DNA of 64,000 nucleotides from Polynucleobacter sp. UK-Gri1-W3 (lineage in GTDB: Bacteria > Pseudomonadota > Gammaproteobacteria > Burkholderiales > Burkholderiaceae): NCBI RefSeq assembly GCF_018881595.1, contig NZ_JACVQA010000006.1, positions 124,001-188,000 on the forward strand, given 5' to 3'. This document shows positions 16,307 to 25,421 of this stretch, in pieces. The notes under the pieces were generated by a model, which saw only the letters and a program-made list of their open reading frames with translations, did no database searches and was not told where the DNA came from. A program made the translations under genes and the position numbers. The number at the start of each line of letters is the position of its first letter. Position 1 is the first letter of the stretch.

Positions 16307-17110
16307 ATGAGATATTTTTTATTACTTCTTTTTAGTTTTTTTATTTCAGCAGCCCATGCTGAAGATTTATTGGTGCCCATCTCGAAGTTTGACAATGACT
16401 CTCAACAATTGACAGACAGTAAAGTGCTGGAGTTTTGGGCTTATCACAATTATGACGGTAGTGATAACTATCAAAATACTTTGCGCTTGCGTTATTACAA
16501 TCCTTTAGCAATAGGCGACTGGCGTGGTCGTTTCCGGCTGGACACTGCGTACACATCAAATTACAACTCTATTTCGTCAGCCAATAATTCAGGCCAGTAC
16601 AGTGCCGGCAACACGATGATTACCGTCTGGGGTCAAGACCTCACTGTTTTAAAACCATTGGGAGCGCTCATAGGTGGTCGAGTGATTTTTCCATTTGGTA
16701 ACAATGGCCAGTGGGCGGTTGGCCCTCAATTGGGGTGGTCCTTTCAGCCGAATATAGATACCTTATTGCACGTGACTGATTTTTCACCTTTGTTGCGCTA
16801 TATGTATGGCTTTGATTCTAAAAATAACAGCCTTAGCGTGAATCCGAGTCAGCCAGCATTGGCTAGAAATCTTCAGATATTTCCAACAGTGGGTTTTCAG
16901 CTATCCCCAAATACAATGCTGCGCTTTTGGGATGAAAACGGCATGGTCTACAACTCTGCTGGAGGGGGATGGTTTGTGCCTATCGATGCGATGGTGACCC
17001 ATCGTCTTGATAAGAATTGGGTTGTTGCGGTAGGGGCTAGTAAGCAGCTAGTGCAAACCTTCAGCCAATACGATTGGTCAACCTACGCCAAGATATCATT
17101 CAATTTCTAA
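16307..17110 (+). CDS. Outer-membrane beta-barrel protein
   Basis: The ATG at 16307 is chosen over a TTG four codons upstream, as it starts a clean signal peptide ending in AAHAE. The 267-residue product alternates polar and aromatic residues in short strands (for example FWAYHNY, NTLRLRYYNP) with asparagine/glycine turns and ends in phenylalanine (KISFNF), the usual barrel assembly signal. It resembles the transporter-like outer-membrane proteins often labelled neuromedin-U-like. The gene lies 45 bases after the patatin gene and may be its transport partner; that is inference. The ribosome binding site is weak. Confidence 0.72.
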   Translation: MRYFLLLLFSFFISAAHAEDLLVPISKFDNDSQQLTDSKVLEFWAYHNYDGSDNYQNTLRLRYYNPLAIGDWRGRFRLDTAYTSNYNSISSANNSGQYSAGNTMITVWGQDLTVLKPLGALIGGRVIFPFGNNGQWAVGPQLGWSFQPNIDTLLHVTDFSPLLRYMYGFDSKNNSLSVNPSQPALARNLQIFPTVGFQLSPNTMLRFWDENGMVYNSAGGGWFVPIDAMVTHRLDKNWVVAVGASKQLVQTFSQYDWSTYAKISFNF

Positions 17111-17256
17111 TAACCTTTTTATATTCTAGTGTTGTGCAATTTCCACAAGATCATGTAGGAAATTGTAAGAATGACAAAAGTTACGGCTATTCTGCTTAAT
17201 TGAGCCCTGTTAAGGGCATAATTTGGGGTTATCTGATCTGAATTGATCCTAAATCT

Positions 17257-17748
17257 ATGATTTCAACCGATACGCTCGAGCTTGTTTACCAAAATGCAAT
17301 TCCGCAGACTGCATTTGGCCTTGCCATCATGAGTTTGGTACTCATCTTTGACGGCATTGGATTCATTGGCACGATGCTCTTTTTTAAAACGAATATTGGA
17401 TCAAGCTCCTATCCCTCTATGCTGAAGGCAATATTTTTCTTTGTGCTTTGCATTCAAATGCTGGCGCTCACACAATTGGCTTCAATGTGTATCTGGGCTG
17501 GGGCGCTCCTAATTCTTGGAATTTGCCCAAATTGGTTGACGGCATTGCGCTTAAGTGCCAGTAGCTACACTACTCTCGGAAATTTCACCTATACCTTGCC
17601 TGGTGGATGGCATTTGGTTCCATCTTTTATAGCATTCTCAGGTTTATTTTCTTTTGCCTGGGCATCGTCCTCTACGATTACGATGGTGGGCATCTTAAAT
17701 AAGTATTTAGACACTTCCAAGAATTCAATTCCCAAATCTAACTTTTAA
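17257..17748 (+). CDS. Small ion-channel-like inner-membrane protein
   Basis: The 163-residue product has three to four hydrophobic helices (about 17-42, 53-86 and 121-147). Between the last two, the segment SASSYTTLGNFTYTLP resembles the pore loop of bacterial two-helix potassium channels, where the consensus would be TTVGYGD; the glycine-tyrosine-glycine filter is missing. It may be a diverged channel or a protein with only the fold. It lies within the run of envelope genes, 25 bases before the next barrel gene. Confidence 0.5.
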   Translation: MISTDTLELVYQNAIPQTAFGLAIMSLVLIFDGIGFIGTMLFFKTNIGSSSYPSMLKAIFFFVLCIQMLALTQLASMCIWAGALLILGICPNWLTALRLSASSYTTLGNFTYTLPGGWHLVPSFIAFSGLFSFAWASSSTITMVGILNKYLDTSKNSIPKSNF

Positions 17749-17773
17749 TTCACCCAACATTAATGACACTCTT

Positions 17774-18592
17774 ATGAAACAGAAAATCCTTTCTTCTTTG
17801 CTTTTAGCTTTCGCCTCATTGACTTGTGCAAATGTGGCCTATGCGGATGAGAATCTATCGCCAATTCCTCAAGTCTCCAATGAGTGGCGCTTTGAGGTGA
17901 CCCCATATGTATGGGTGCCAGCAGTAACTGCTAGCACTTTCTTTAAAGATCAATATATTGATACTGCTCAACTGACACAAACAAATTTAGTTAGCAATTT
18001 AAAATCCGGCGGCATGATTGCTGCTGAGGCTCACTATGGAAGCTGGGGTATTTTTGGCGATATCGTTTCTGCAACCATACAAAAAACGGGTGGAGCTAAC
18101 GTTACGCTTGCTACCAGATATGGCCCCACTCCTACACAAATTGCTGATAAGGCTACCCTTCAACATAATCAAATTACTGGTGGGGTTTCTTACACAGTAT
18201 TTAATAATCAAAATGCTTATGTTGATGGCTTAATTGGTGTGCGCTATATCTCCGGAACAACTACGATTTCATTGAAGGCGTCTGCTGGTGGCCTTTCACA
18301 AAGTATTGTTGATTACTCAGCAGCCTCTATCACGGATCCTGTTGTTGGTTTTAAAGGCCGCTACCGTATTGCTGATTCTACTTGGTATGTTCCATTCTAT
18401 GGTGATATAGGAAGCGGTGGAGGAAGTAACAACATGACTTGGCAGGGAATTCTTGGGGTAGGCAAGACCTTTGAAAAATGGATTGATGCATCACTTGCTT
18501 ATCGTTACGTTTACTACGATTTGAAAAATGGTAATGGAACTGAAAAAGCTACTTTCAAGGGTCCTCAGTTAGCCGTTACCTTTAAGTTTTAA
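17774..18592 (+). CDS. Outer-membrane beta-barrel protein
   Basis: The 272-residue product has a clear signal peptide (cleavage after VAYA, about residue 24) and alternating beta strands typical of small barrels. Visible segments include EVTPYVWVPAVTAS, EAHYGSWGIFGDIV, LIGVRYISG and a last strand ending in phenylalanine (AVTFKF). It is 25 bases downstream of the channel-like gene and 45 bases upstream of the interrupted barrel gene. No substrate can be read. Confidence 0.72.
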   Translation: MKQKILSSLLLAFASLTCANVAYADENLSPIPQVSNEWRFEVTPYVWVPAVTASTFFKDQYIDTAQLTQTNLVSNLKSGGMIAAEAHYGSWGIFGDIVSATIQKTGGANVTLATRYGPTPTQIADKATLQHNQITGGVSYTVFNNQNAYVDGLIGVRYISGTTTISLKASAGGLSQSIVDYSAASITDPVVGFKGRYRIADSTWYVPFYGDIGSGGGSNNMTWQGILGVGKTFEKWIDASLAYRYVYYDLKNGNGTEKATFKGPQLAVTFKF

Positions 18593-18637
18593 GTTAAAAG
18601 TCCTAATTTTGAATCCTCAATCCTTTAAAGATATTTT

Positions 18638-19513
18638 ATGAACCTTATTTCAAAAATTGCAGCTATTGCCGTTGCTACTTCGATTTCTTTCTCTGCCTCT
18701 GCACAAGAAATTCCTGCTCGTGTTGGAACTGTTGCGGTTGAAAATTCTGGAGTATTAGCGACTACTAAGCCAGCAGTAGATAGGGTAGATATCGCTAAAA
18801 AATTGGCAAACCCAATCGCCAATATGATCTCAGTGCCATTTCAGTATGAATTCAGTCGTGGTCTAGGTAAAAACTAAGGCGGCTCTGAACAAACTCTCTT
18901 GTTCCAGCCGGTAGCCCCATTCAACTTGGGTGGTGGAGATGTATTTATTGTTCGTCCAATCGTAGCTGGCGTTCGTGAAACTAGTATTCAAGGTCCTACT
19001 GGACAGGCTTATTCTGGCTACGGTATTGCTAGCGTCACTCTAGAGTCTTTCTATGCCCCTAATACCAACTCATCCTGGATTTGGGGTATTGGTCCATATG
19101 CACAATCTCCATCTGGTAATAGCGGTAAGTTTGGTTCACAGCAAACCGGTGCAGGTGTGACTGCTGTAGTGCTGAATCGTGATGGTCCATGGACATACGG
19201 CGCTCTTGCTTACCAGTCATGGAATATGGGCGGTAATCCTACTTATGGCACGCAAAATAATTTGTATGGACAACCTTTTGTTACTTACACTACCAAAGAA
19301 GCCTGGTCATTTGCCGCAAATATGGAGGCATCGTATAACTATGATGCGCACCGCACTTCTAACCCGCTGTATGTAGGTGCTTCTAAGTTGATGGTTATTG
19401 ATGGCGTACCGTTCTCCTTTGGCGCAGGTCCGATCTATTATCTGAGCAATACTCCAGGTGGCCCATCTGGTTGGGGTGCTCGTGCAACAGCAACCTTGGT
19501 TATCTTGAATTAA
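18638..19513 (+). pseudogene. Outer-membrane barrel (transporter-like) gene split by an in-frame TAA
   Basis: Two open segments, 18638-18877 and 18899-19513, lie in the same reading frame and are joined by a single TAA at 18875-18877. Reading through gives a continuous 291-residue protein: signal peptide ending in ASAQE, the conserved NPIANMISVPFQYEFSRGLG segment, and after the stop GGSEQTLLFQPVAPFNLGGG. These two halves together match the neuromedin-U-like outer-membrane family. Downstream codons show no other damage, so the lesion is recent, a sequencing error, or a recoded stop. The flanking genes are intact and co-oriented. Confidence 0.75.
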
Positions 19514-19556
19514 TTCGCAGTAGAAGTACTAACTTATAAGAGATGGGAATTCAATC

Positions 19557-20666
19557 ATGAAGCAAAAGATGATCAAAAAAGTATTAGCTGCATCAGTTTC
19601 ATTATCCTTGGCATTCGCGCCATTGGTGAGCGAAGCCTGTACCAGTTTCTTACTCAAGGGTAGTGACGGCGGATATGTATATGGACGCACAATGGAGTTT
19701 GGCTTACCTTTGAATTCGCAGCTGACTACTATTCCAAGAGCTTATTCCCACCAGGGAATTGGTGTTGATGGTAAATATGGCTCAGGTCTGAATTGGACTG
19801 CAAAATACGCGGTAGCTGGTATGAATGCGCTTGGCTTACCTGAGCTAGTAGATGGCATGAATGAGAAAGGTCTTGTTGGAGGTGTTCTGAATTATCCCAA
19901 TAGCGCGGCTTACCAAGCGGTTACTCAAGCTGATTCAGCGAGCAGTATTAATTCAGTACAGGTACTTACATATGTACTAACTAATTTTGCTAATGTTGAC
20001 GAGGTTAAAGCTGGTTTACCAAAGATTAAAGTGAATGGCGCTAAGTTAGCTGTTTACGGAAATCAGACCCCACCAGTTCACTATACATTGCACGATGCCA
20101 ACGGCAAAAGTATCGTAGTTGAGTACTCCAAAAATGGACTATCAATTATCGATAACCCAACCACTGTTTTGACAAATGATCCTCCGTTTCAGGATCACCT
20201 CAATAACATTGGAAGTTATATCAATCTCTCTAAGGTAGAAAAGCCACCCCTCGTCATTAATGGCGCTACTTATGCAGCTCCAAGTTCTGGCAATGGCTTG
20301 CATGGCCTTCCTGGCGATTTTCTGAGCCCAAGCCGTTTCATTCGCGCACTATTTTTATCTAACTCGGTACCTACTAACTTTACTAACGCTCAGATGGATG
20401 GCGCTGCTTGGCATATTCTAGGAAGCTTTGATATTCCTCCTGGATCAGTGACCTTGCCAGCTAGCAATCCATACGGTGGTGGTACGGGTGGTTACGAGAC
20501 AACTGAATGGACTATTGTGGCAAATAATAAAACCATGGTCTACAACGTTAAGATGTTTGAAAGCAATAATATCTATGCATTTGATCTGAAAAAAATGGAT
20601 ATGAATGCAAAAGAAATCAAATACGTCAAATTGGCTCAGCCTAAAATGATCGTGCCAGTGAATTAA
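19557..20666 (+). CDS. Secreted choloylglycine-hydrolase-family Ntn amidase
   Basis: The 369-residue protein belongs to the conjugated bile acid hydrolase / penicillin V acylase family of N-terminal nucleophile amidases. A signal peptide ends at SEA, so cleavage would expose C28 (CTSFLLKGSDGG) as the free N-terminal nucleophile. YGRTMEFG holds the family arginine. In Gram-negative bacteria some relatives cut acyl-homoserine lactones. It has a good position after the split barrel gene (43 bases) and ends before a strong terminator. The natural amide is unknown. Confidence 0.88.
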   Translation: MKQKMIKKVLAASVSLSLAFAPLVSEACTSFLLKGSDGGYVYGRTMEFGLPLNSQLTTIPRAYSHQGIGVDGKYGSGLNWTAKYAVAGMNALGLPELVDGMNEKGLVGGVLNYPNSAAYQAVTQADSASSINSVQVLTYVLTNFANVDEVKAGLPKIKVNGAKLAVYGNQTPPVHYTLHDANGKSIVVEYSKNGLSIIDNPTTVLTNDPPFQDHLNNIGSYINLSKVEKPPLVINGATYAAPSSGNGLHGLPGDFLSPSRFIRALFLSNSVPTNFTNAQMDGAAWHILGSFDIPPGSVTLPASNPYGGGTGGYETTEWTIVANNKTMVYNVKMFESNNIYAFDLKKMDMNAKEIKYVKLAQPKMIVPVN

Positions 20667-20694
20667 TTGATTTAATTTAATGCATTTAGTATTG

Positions 20695-20724
20695 AAAAGA
20701 AGCTCGCTAGTCGAGCTTCTTTTT
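20695..20724 (+). terminator. Intrinsic terminator after the Ntn-amidase gene
   Basis: AGAAGCTCG and CGAGCTTCT form a nine-base stem around a five-base loop, followed by a T-run. It closes the run of envelope genes begun at 14792. Confidence 0.85.
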
Positions 20725-20793
20725 TAATGATTCAAAGATTGATCATTCAGTAATCAGTAATATTTTGTATATGAAGTTTTATAGAGGCCTCCA

Positions 20794-22587
20794 GTGAATC
20801 TAAAGTCTAAAATTATTTATGCGGGTGTAGTAGGTCTATTCTCTGGCCTAGCATCAGCAGTCCAGTTGCTTGATCCGCCATCAACACCAAAGGTCACTAA
20901 TATCACCGTATTTGTGGCCAAGAAGATTGTCACAATGGATCCGGCGATTCCAAATGCAACTGCTGTAGCTGTTGCTGATGGGCGTATTTTGTCAGTTGGC
21001 TCCTTGGAGGATATGAAACCTTGGACGGATAAATATCCAACGATCATTAATAAAGATTTTGCTAATAAGGTGATGTATCCGGGATTTATTGAGCCGCATG
21101 CGCACCCTTTGCTAGGCGGTATTTTATTTAATAAGCCGCTTCTGACGCCTTCACCAATGCCTAATCCCTGGGGTCCTGCATTTCCAGGGGTTGCTAATTT
21201 ACAAGCAGCCATGGCACAGCTCAAAAAATACTCTGATGACATCAAAGACCCTAATAAGACTTTATTAGCATGGGGCTTTGATGTAGTGGCTATGGGAAAG
21301 ATGCCTGATCGTCAGCTTTTGGATCAAGCCTCTAGCACCAGGCCAATTATTGTGTGGGATGCTTCTGGTCATGACATGTATGTCAATAGTGCTTTTATCA
21401 AGTCCTATGGCATAACGCCAGAGAAGGTAAAGGATGTCAAAGGCGTCGGCCTCGATAAGGATGGCCAATTGAATGGTCAGTTTTTAGAAATTCCCGCCAT
21501 CACCTATATTCTGGGGGTTGCCGGTAAAGACGTTTTGAGCCCAAGTGAAATTCCTACCGACTATTTGTATATGAGCGATCTAATGCAGCAGGGCGGAATC
21601 ACTACTTCGGGTGATTTAGCTTTTGGAACTTTGAATATTGATATGGAATTAAAGGTTGCTAAGGCATTTAGTCAATCTGCTTCTGGCTCTTTGCGTATTG
21701 TTCCTGTTGTTTATTCTGAGCCGTTTATTCAGAAGTATGGCGATCAAGCTATTGCACAAGCTCAAGCACTAAAACAGCAAGACAATGACCGTTTGATTTT
21801 CCAAGGGGTGAAGTTCTATAGCGATGGCGGTTACTTGCCTGAAACGATGCGCATGGAGCACCCCGGCTATACCGATGGCAGCGTAGGTTCGACAAACTAC
21901 AAGTCAGCACAAGACTTTGCTACTGCAATGAAGCCATGGTGGGATGCGGGATATCACATCCATATACATAGTAATGGCGATATCGGTAATCAAAACTCAA
22001 TCAACGCTTTGCAATTAATGATCGATGCTAAGCCACGATTTGATCATCGTTACACAATTAATCACTTTGGTATTCCATCGACAGCGATGGTTATGAAGAT
22101 CAAGGCACTGGGCGCTGTAGTCAGTGCGAATATCTCATACATCTCTGAGCGAGCCAAATTGGAATACCCAGCCTTAGGTGTTGATCGTGCGTCATATGCA
22201 ACGCGACTAGGTACCTTAGTGCGTAATGGCATTGTCACCTCTATTCATTCAGATGCACCCGTATCTGCTCCAGTGCCGTTAAAAGAGGCATGGTCTGCAG
22301 TAACTCGCAAAGACGTTTACAACGATGGCAAGGTGTGGGCTCCGGCTGAGGCAGTAACGGCTTCTGATGCGATGAAGATGATTACTATTAATGCTGCTTA
22401 CACATTAGGTGTGGAAGATAAAGTGGGTAGTATTGAGGCAGGTAAGTTTGCTGATTTCGCAGTCCTGGATGCTGACCCGCAAACTATTCCAGCAATCAAG
22501 ATTAAAGACGTGGGCGTGTATGCAACTGTCTTGGGTGGCAAGGTGATTCCGGCATCAGAAACCAAGAAGCCTAGATCTTTGGAGTAA
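20794..22587 (+). CDS. Secreted amidohydrolase, YtcJ-like
   Basis: The 597-residue protein starts at GTG with AGAGG seven bases upstream, and carries a signal peptide ending near LASAV. It is a metal-dependent amidohydrolase of the Amidohydro_3 (YtcJ) type: PGFIEPHAHP holds the first metal histidines, HIHSNGD a later histidine, and HSDAP the catalytic aspartate. The C-terminal strand domain closes with GSIEAGKFADFAVLDADP. Export is unusual for many relatives but seen in some. It follows the Ntn-amidase gene after a terminator, so it has its own promoter. Substrate unknown. Confidence 0.87.
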   Translation: MNLKSKIIYAGVVGLFSGLASAVQLLDPPSTPKVTNITVFVAKKIVTMDPAIPNATAVAVADGRILSVGSLEDMKPWTDKYPTIINKDFANKVMYPGFIEPHAHPLLGGILFNKPLLTPSPMPNPWGPAFPGVANLQAAMAQLKKYSDDIKDPNKTLLAWGFDVVAMGKMPDRQLLDQASSTRPIIVWDASGHDMYVNSAFIKSYGITPEKVKDVKGVGLDKDGQLNGQFLEIPAITYILGVAGKDVLSPSEIPTDYLYMSDLMQQGGITTSGDLAFGTLNIDMELKVAKAFSQSASGSLRIVPVVYSEPFIQKYGDQAIAQAQALKQQDNDRLIFQGVKFYSDGGYLPETMRMEHPGYTDGSVGSTNYKSAQDFATAMKPWWDAGYHIHIHSNGDIGNQNSINALQLMIDAKPRFDHRYTINHFGIPSTAMVMKIKALGAVVSANISYISERAKLEYPALGVDRASYATRLGTLVRNGIVTSIHSDAPVSAPVPLKEAWSAVTRKDVYNDGKVWAPAEAVTASDAMKMITINAAYTLGVEDKVGSIEAGKFADFAVLDADPQTIPAIKIKDVGVYATVLGGKVIPASETKKPRSLE

Positions 22588-22697
22588 TGTCCTGAACTCA
22601 GGAACGTGCTCATATTAAAGTTAATCCTGGAGTTGAGGCTGATGCATCGATCTTGCTGCCTCTTATGACCATTTAAACCGTATAAATTAATTTAAAG

Positions 22698-23339
22698 ATG
22701 ACTATTTCATTCAAATCTATATCAAGGCATGCCACTTTGACTTTGCTAGTGGCCTCATTTCTGGCCGGCTGCCAATCTACTGGCCAAGATGGCAAGCCGC
22801 TGACTTCCGCAGAAATTATGCAAAAGCGCGACGCTACTTTGAAAATGGCTAAGACAGGTCTTGATGCCTTAATTAAACAAAAACCAGATGTTCAAAAAGA
22901 GATTGACCAGGCTGCTGGCTATGCGGTCTTTACCACCTCTAATTTCAATATTGTTTTGATAGTCTTAGCGCGTGGTGAAGGCGTTTTATTTGATAAGCGA
23001 CGTACGGATCCCATTTTTATGCAAGCGCTCAAAACTGGTGAAGGTCTAGGTGCTGGCTATCAAGATCAATATCAAGTGGCGATCTTCAAGACCCCTGGTG
23101 CGATAGATCAGTTTTTACTAACTTCCGTTGATGGGCATCGTGGTGGTTTTGATGTAGATGCTAATTTCTCTGCCGGATCTGGTGGAACCATTCGTTCGTT
23201 TAATCCTGAAATTACCTTTTATACGGTAGGCCTCTCCGGGTATGATCTACAGGCTAATTACGGGGGTACTCTCTACCTGGTCGATCAGCAGCTAAATAGC
23301 GCTTCAACCCTGAATAACTTACCAAAGAAGAAGCAATAA
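22698..23339 (+). CDS. SYLF-domain (YSC84-like) lipoprotein
   Basis: The 213-residue product has a lipobox FLAGC (lipid on C25) and a SYLF/YSC84 lipid-binding domain recognised by AAGYAVFTTSNFN, the GEGLGAGYQDQYQVAIF segment and a late LSGYDLQANYGGTLY strand. Such domains bind phosphoinositides in eukaryotes; bacterial versions are periplasmic and their lipid is unknown. The gene is followed by a strong terminator at 23378, and its own upstream gap is 110 bases. Confidence 0.82.
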   Translation: MTISFKSISRHATLTLLVASFLAGCQSTGQDGKPLTSAEIMQKRDATLKMAKTGLDALIKQKPDVQKEIDQAAGYAVFTTSNFNIVLIVLARGEGVLFDKRRTDPIFMQALKTGEGLGAGYQDQYQVAIFKTPGAIDQFLLTSVDGHRGGFDVDANFSAGSGGTIRSFNPEITFYTVGLSGYDLQANYGGTLYLVDQQLNSASTLNNLPKKKQ

Positions 23340-23377
23340 ACAAAGTAAAGAGTTTGAATAAAGAGTTTGAAGTCAGG

Positions 23378-23409
23378 GCCCCAACTAGTGGTAGTTGGGG
23401 CTTTTCTTT
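23378..23409 (+). terminator. Intrinsic terminator after the SYLF gene
   Basis: GCCCCAACTA and TAGTTGGGGC form a perfect ten-base stem around GTGG and run into TTTTCTTTT. Confidence 0.88.
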
Positions 23410-23503
23410 TTGGGTAGAAGGCTCATCTACTGGTATTTCTCTATAGCAACAAGGCTGAACGAGAGTAGATTGGTAAATGACTTTACCTATCTGAAAGGCT
23501 GAT

Positions 23504-24055
23504 ATGAGCAAGGAATCATTGGATATGAATGCAATGCCGGGGCAACAAAGGGCTATAGATGCCACTAAGGCTGCTGGGCGCGTAGCGATTGAAAGTGCAC
23601 AGGCCATTGCACAAATTAATCAGCAGGCTACACAGGAGTTGGCCACTATGATTCAAAAGCGAGTATCTGAGTTGATGAAAACCCAAGATCCTCGCTCTGC
23701 TTTCGAGTACGTTCATGCCGAGGTCTTGCAAGATGCTGCTAAAGAGATATCTCAATATCACAACCAATTACTTCAGGTTCTGAAAAGTGGCAACCAAGAG
23801 TTGGCTGATATTGCAGAAACCATGATCCAAGAATCCAAGGCGGATTTAATTCACTTTGTAAATGATGCGACAGATAATGCACCGATTGGCAGCGAAGCTT
23901 ATGTATCTGTGTTTAAAACCTCATTTAATAATGCGCTGCAAAATTTTGAATTGATTCGAGCTGCAATGGCTGACTCGTTTACCAATTTCGAGAAGAGCGT
24001 AGAGAATATGGGTAATCTAGCAAGCCCAAAAGGTGCGGCCAAAAAGAAGGGCTGA
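23504..24055 (+). CDS. Phasin family protein, second copy
   Basis: The 183-residue product shares the phasin_2 layout with the protein at 9370: RVAIESAQAIAQINQQ, a central HNQLLQVLKSGNQELADIAE, the GSEAYVSVFKT segment found in both, and NFEKSVENM near the end. It lacks the heavy codon bias and the alanine-rich end of the first copy, so it is probably less expressed. A small inverted repeat (GGTAAA, TTTACC) lies 17 bases before the ATG. No TGC/GCA operator like that of the first phasin is seen. Confidence 0.9.
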   Translation: MSKESLDMNAMPGQQRAIDATKAAGRVAIESAQAIAQINQQATQELATMIQKRVSELMKTQDPRSAFEYVHAEVLQDAAKEISQYHNQLLQVLKSGNQELADIAETMIQESKADLIHFVNDATDNAPIGSEAYVSVFKTSFNNALQNFELIRAAMADSFTNFEKSVENMGNLASPKGAAKKKG

Positions 24056-24068
24056 AGATTTAAGTTTG

Positions 24069-24968
24069 CTAATACTGCTTCTGAAATTGCAGGGCGGTTT
24101 TAATGGTCTGAAAATGAATATCCACAGTAGATTCAATTTCTTTGCCGTAGCCGCCTGCCATTGAAAATGCCACTGGTAGCTGGCGATCTAACGCATACTG
24201 AAAAACCATTGCATCTCGTAAGCGCATTCCCTCAGTACTTACATTTAACCTTCCTAGGCGATCGCCCTCATGCGGGTCTGCTCCAGCTAAGAAAATAAGG
24301 CAATTTGCCTTGAAGCGCGTATCGAGTTGGTCTAGGCATTCCCCAAGGGAGTGCAAATAGGTTTCATCGTTGCAGCCATCAGCAAGACCCAAATCAAGAT
24401 CACTTTGTTCTTTTTTAAATGGGAAATTATTTTCGCCATGGATTGAGAGGGTAAAGATGGATTCATCGTTTTGCAGAATGGACGCTGTGCCATTGCCTTG
24501 ATGAACATCCAAATCAATCACAGCAATTTTGAGAGATGAGCTCACTTCCTTTTGGAGTGTACGCGCGGCAATAGCTGAATCATTAAAGACGCAAAAACCA
24601 CTACCCGTATCTCGATAGGCGTGATGAGTGCCCCCGGCTAGATTGGCACCAATACCTTCTTGCAAAGCAGTTTTTGCTGCAGCTATTGTGGCTCCGGCTG
24701 ATCGGCGTGATCGCTCAACCATTTGCTCGCTCCAGGGAAATCCAATTTCTCTTTGCTCTTGTGGGGATAACTTTCCCTCAATCACTTTAATCAGATAGCT
24801 TGGATCATGGGCATATAAGATTTGAGTGTCTGTTGCTGAGGGTGCTTCAACGAGTTCTATATTTTCTTGTGTGCCAACCAAATCACGTAAGCGAGAGTAT
24901 TTCTCCATTGGGAAGCGATGTCCCGCCGGAAGGGGCAATACAAAATGATCTGTGTAAAAGGCCTTCAT
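24069..24968 (-). CDS. Histone-deacetylase-family (AcuC/acetylpolyamine-like) hydrolase
   Basis: The 299-residue cytoplasmic enzyme belongs to the zinc-dependent deacetylase superfamily. Seen are GGTHHAYRDTGSGFCVFND (catalytic histidine pair and tyrosine region), DLDVHQGNGTA (zinc ligands D and H) and the third zinc aspartate in AGADPHEGDRLG. Bacterial relatives deacetylate polyamines or acetyl-lysine. It lies 18 bases downstream of the DUF2237 gene on the same strand and ends 13 bases from the convergent phasin gene. The substrate cannot be predicted. Confidence 0.88.
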   Translation of the reverse strand: MKAFYTDHFVLPLPAGHRFPMEKYSRLRDLVGTQENIELVEAPSATDTQILYAHDPSYLIKVIEGKLSPQEQREIGFPWSEQMVERSRRSAGATIAAAKTALQEGIGANLAGGTHHAYRDTGSGFCVFNDSAIAARTLQKEVSSSLKIAVIDLDVHQGNGTASILQNDESIFTLSIHGENNFPFKKEQSDLDLGLADGCNDETYLHSLGECLDQLDTRFKANCLIFLAGADPHEGDRLGRLNVSTEGMRLRDAMVFQYALDRQLPVAFSMAGGYGKEIESTVDIHFQTIKTALQFQKQY

Positions 24969-24986
24969 GCTTCTCTCACGCTTTTG

Positions 24987-25361
24987 TCACACTTCTCTCG
25001 CATATTCCTTTAAGGTATCCAGGGAGACTGTTTTTAGTGCCTTGATATGGGTGCTTTCGAGCTTAATAAACGGAGCGCAATTAGCATTGAATGCCTCTAC
25101 CCAGCGATTGATGCATAAGCACCACTGATCTCCCGCAACCAATCCTGGAAACTGATACTCTGGTCTTGGGGTAATTAAGTCATTTCCTTTTTCAAGGCTA
25201 AATTGCAAAAACTCATTTGTGACAATGGCGCACACTAAATGGCTGCCCACATCCTCATCATTGGTTTTGCAGCAACCATCCCTAAAAAACCCTGTTAAAG
25301 GATCAAAAGAACAGGGAATGAGAGGTTCCCCAAATACATTTAACGCAATCTCTTTTTGCAT
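24987..25361 (-). CDS. DUF2237 family protein
   Basis: The 124-residue product matches DUF2237: LNVFGEPLIPCSFDPLTGFFRDGCC, SHLVCAIVTNEFL and the WCLCINRWVEAF region are family hallmarks. Conserved cysteines suggest a metal or redox role, but none is established. It starts the two-gene unit with the deacetylase-like gene. Its start lies 60 bases from the divergent DCC gene, so both share a short promoter region. Confidence 0.87.
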   Translation of the reverse strand: MQKEIALNVFGEPLIPCSFDPLTGFFRDGCCKTNDEDVGSHLVCAIVTNEFLQFSLEKGNDLITPRPEYQFPGLVAGDQWCLCINRWVEAFNANCAPFIKLESTHIKALKTVSLDTLKEYAREV

Positions 25362-25421
25362 GGCAACCTTAAAATGAATGTGTCAGCCAGTTTATTGAAT
25401 AAGCCGTAAACTTGCTGGGCA

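Noticed and set aside
17137..17165. Inverted repeat CAATTTCC / GGAAATTG after the first barrel gene
   Set aside because: The loop is 13 bases and no T-run follows, so it is neither a good terminator nor a clear operator.
20817..21245. 142-codon open frame on the minus strand
   Set aside because: It is fully opposite the amidohydrolase gene, which has clear motifs; this is a shadow.
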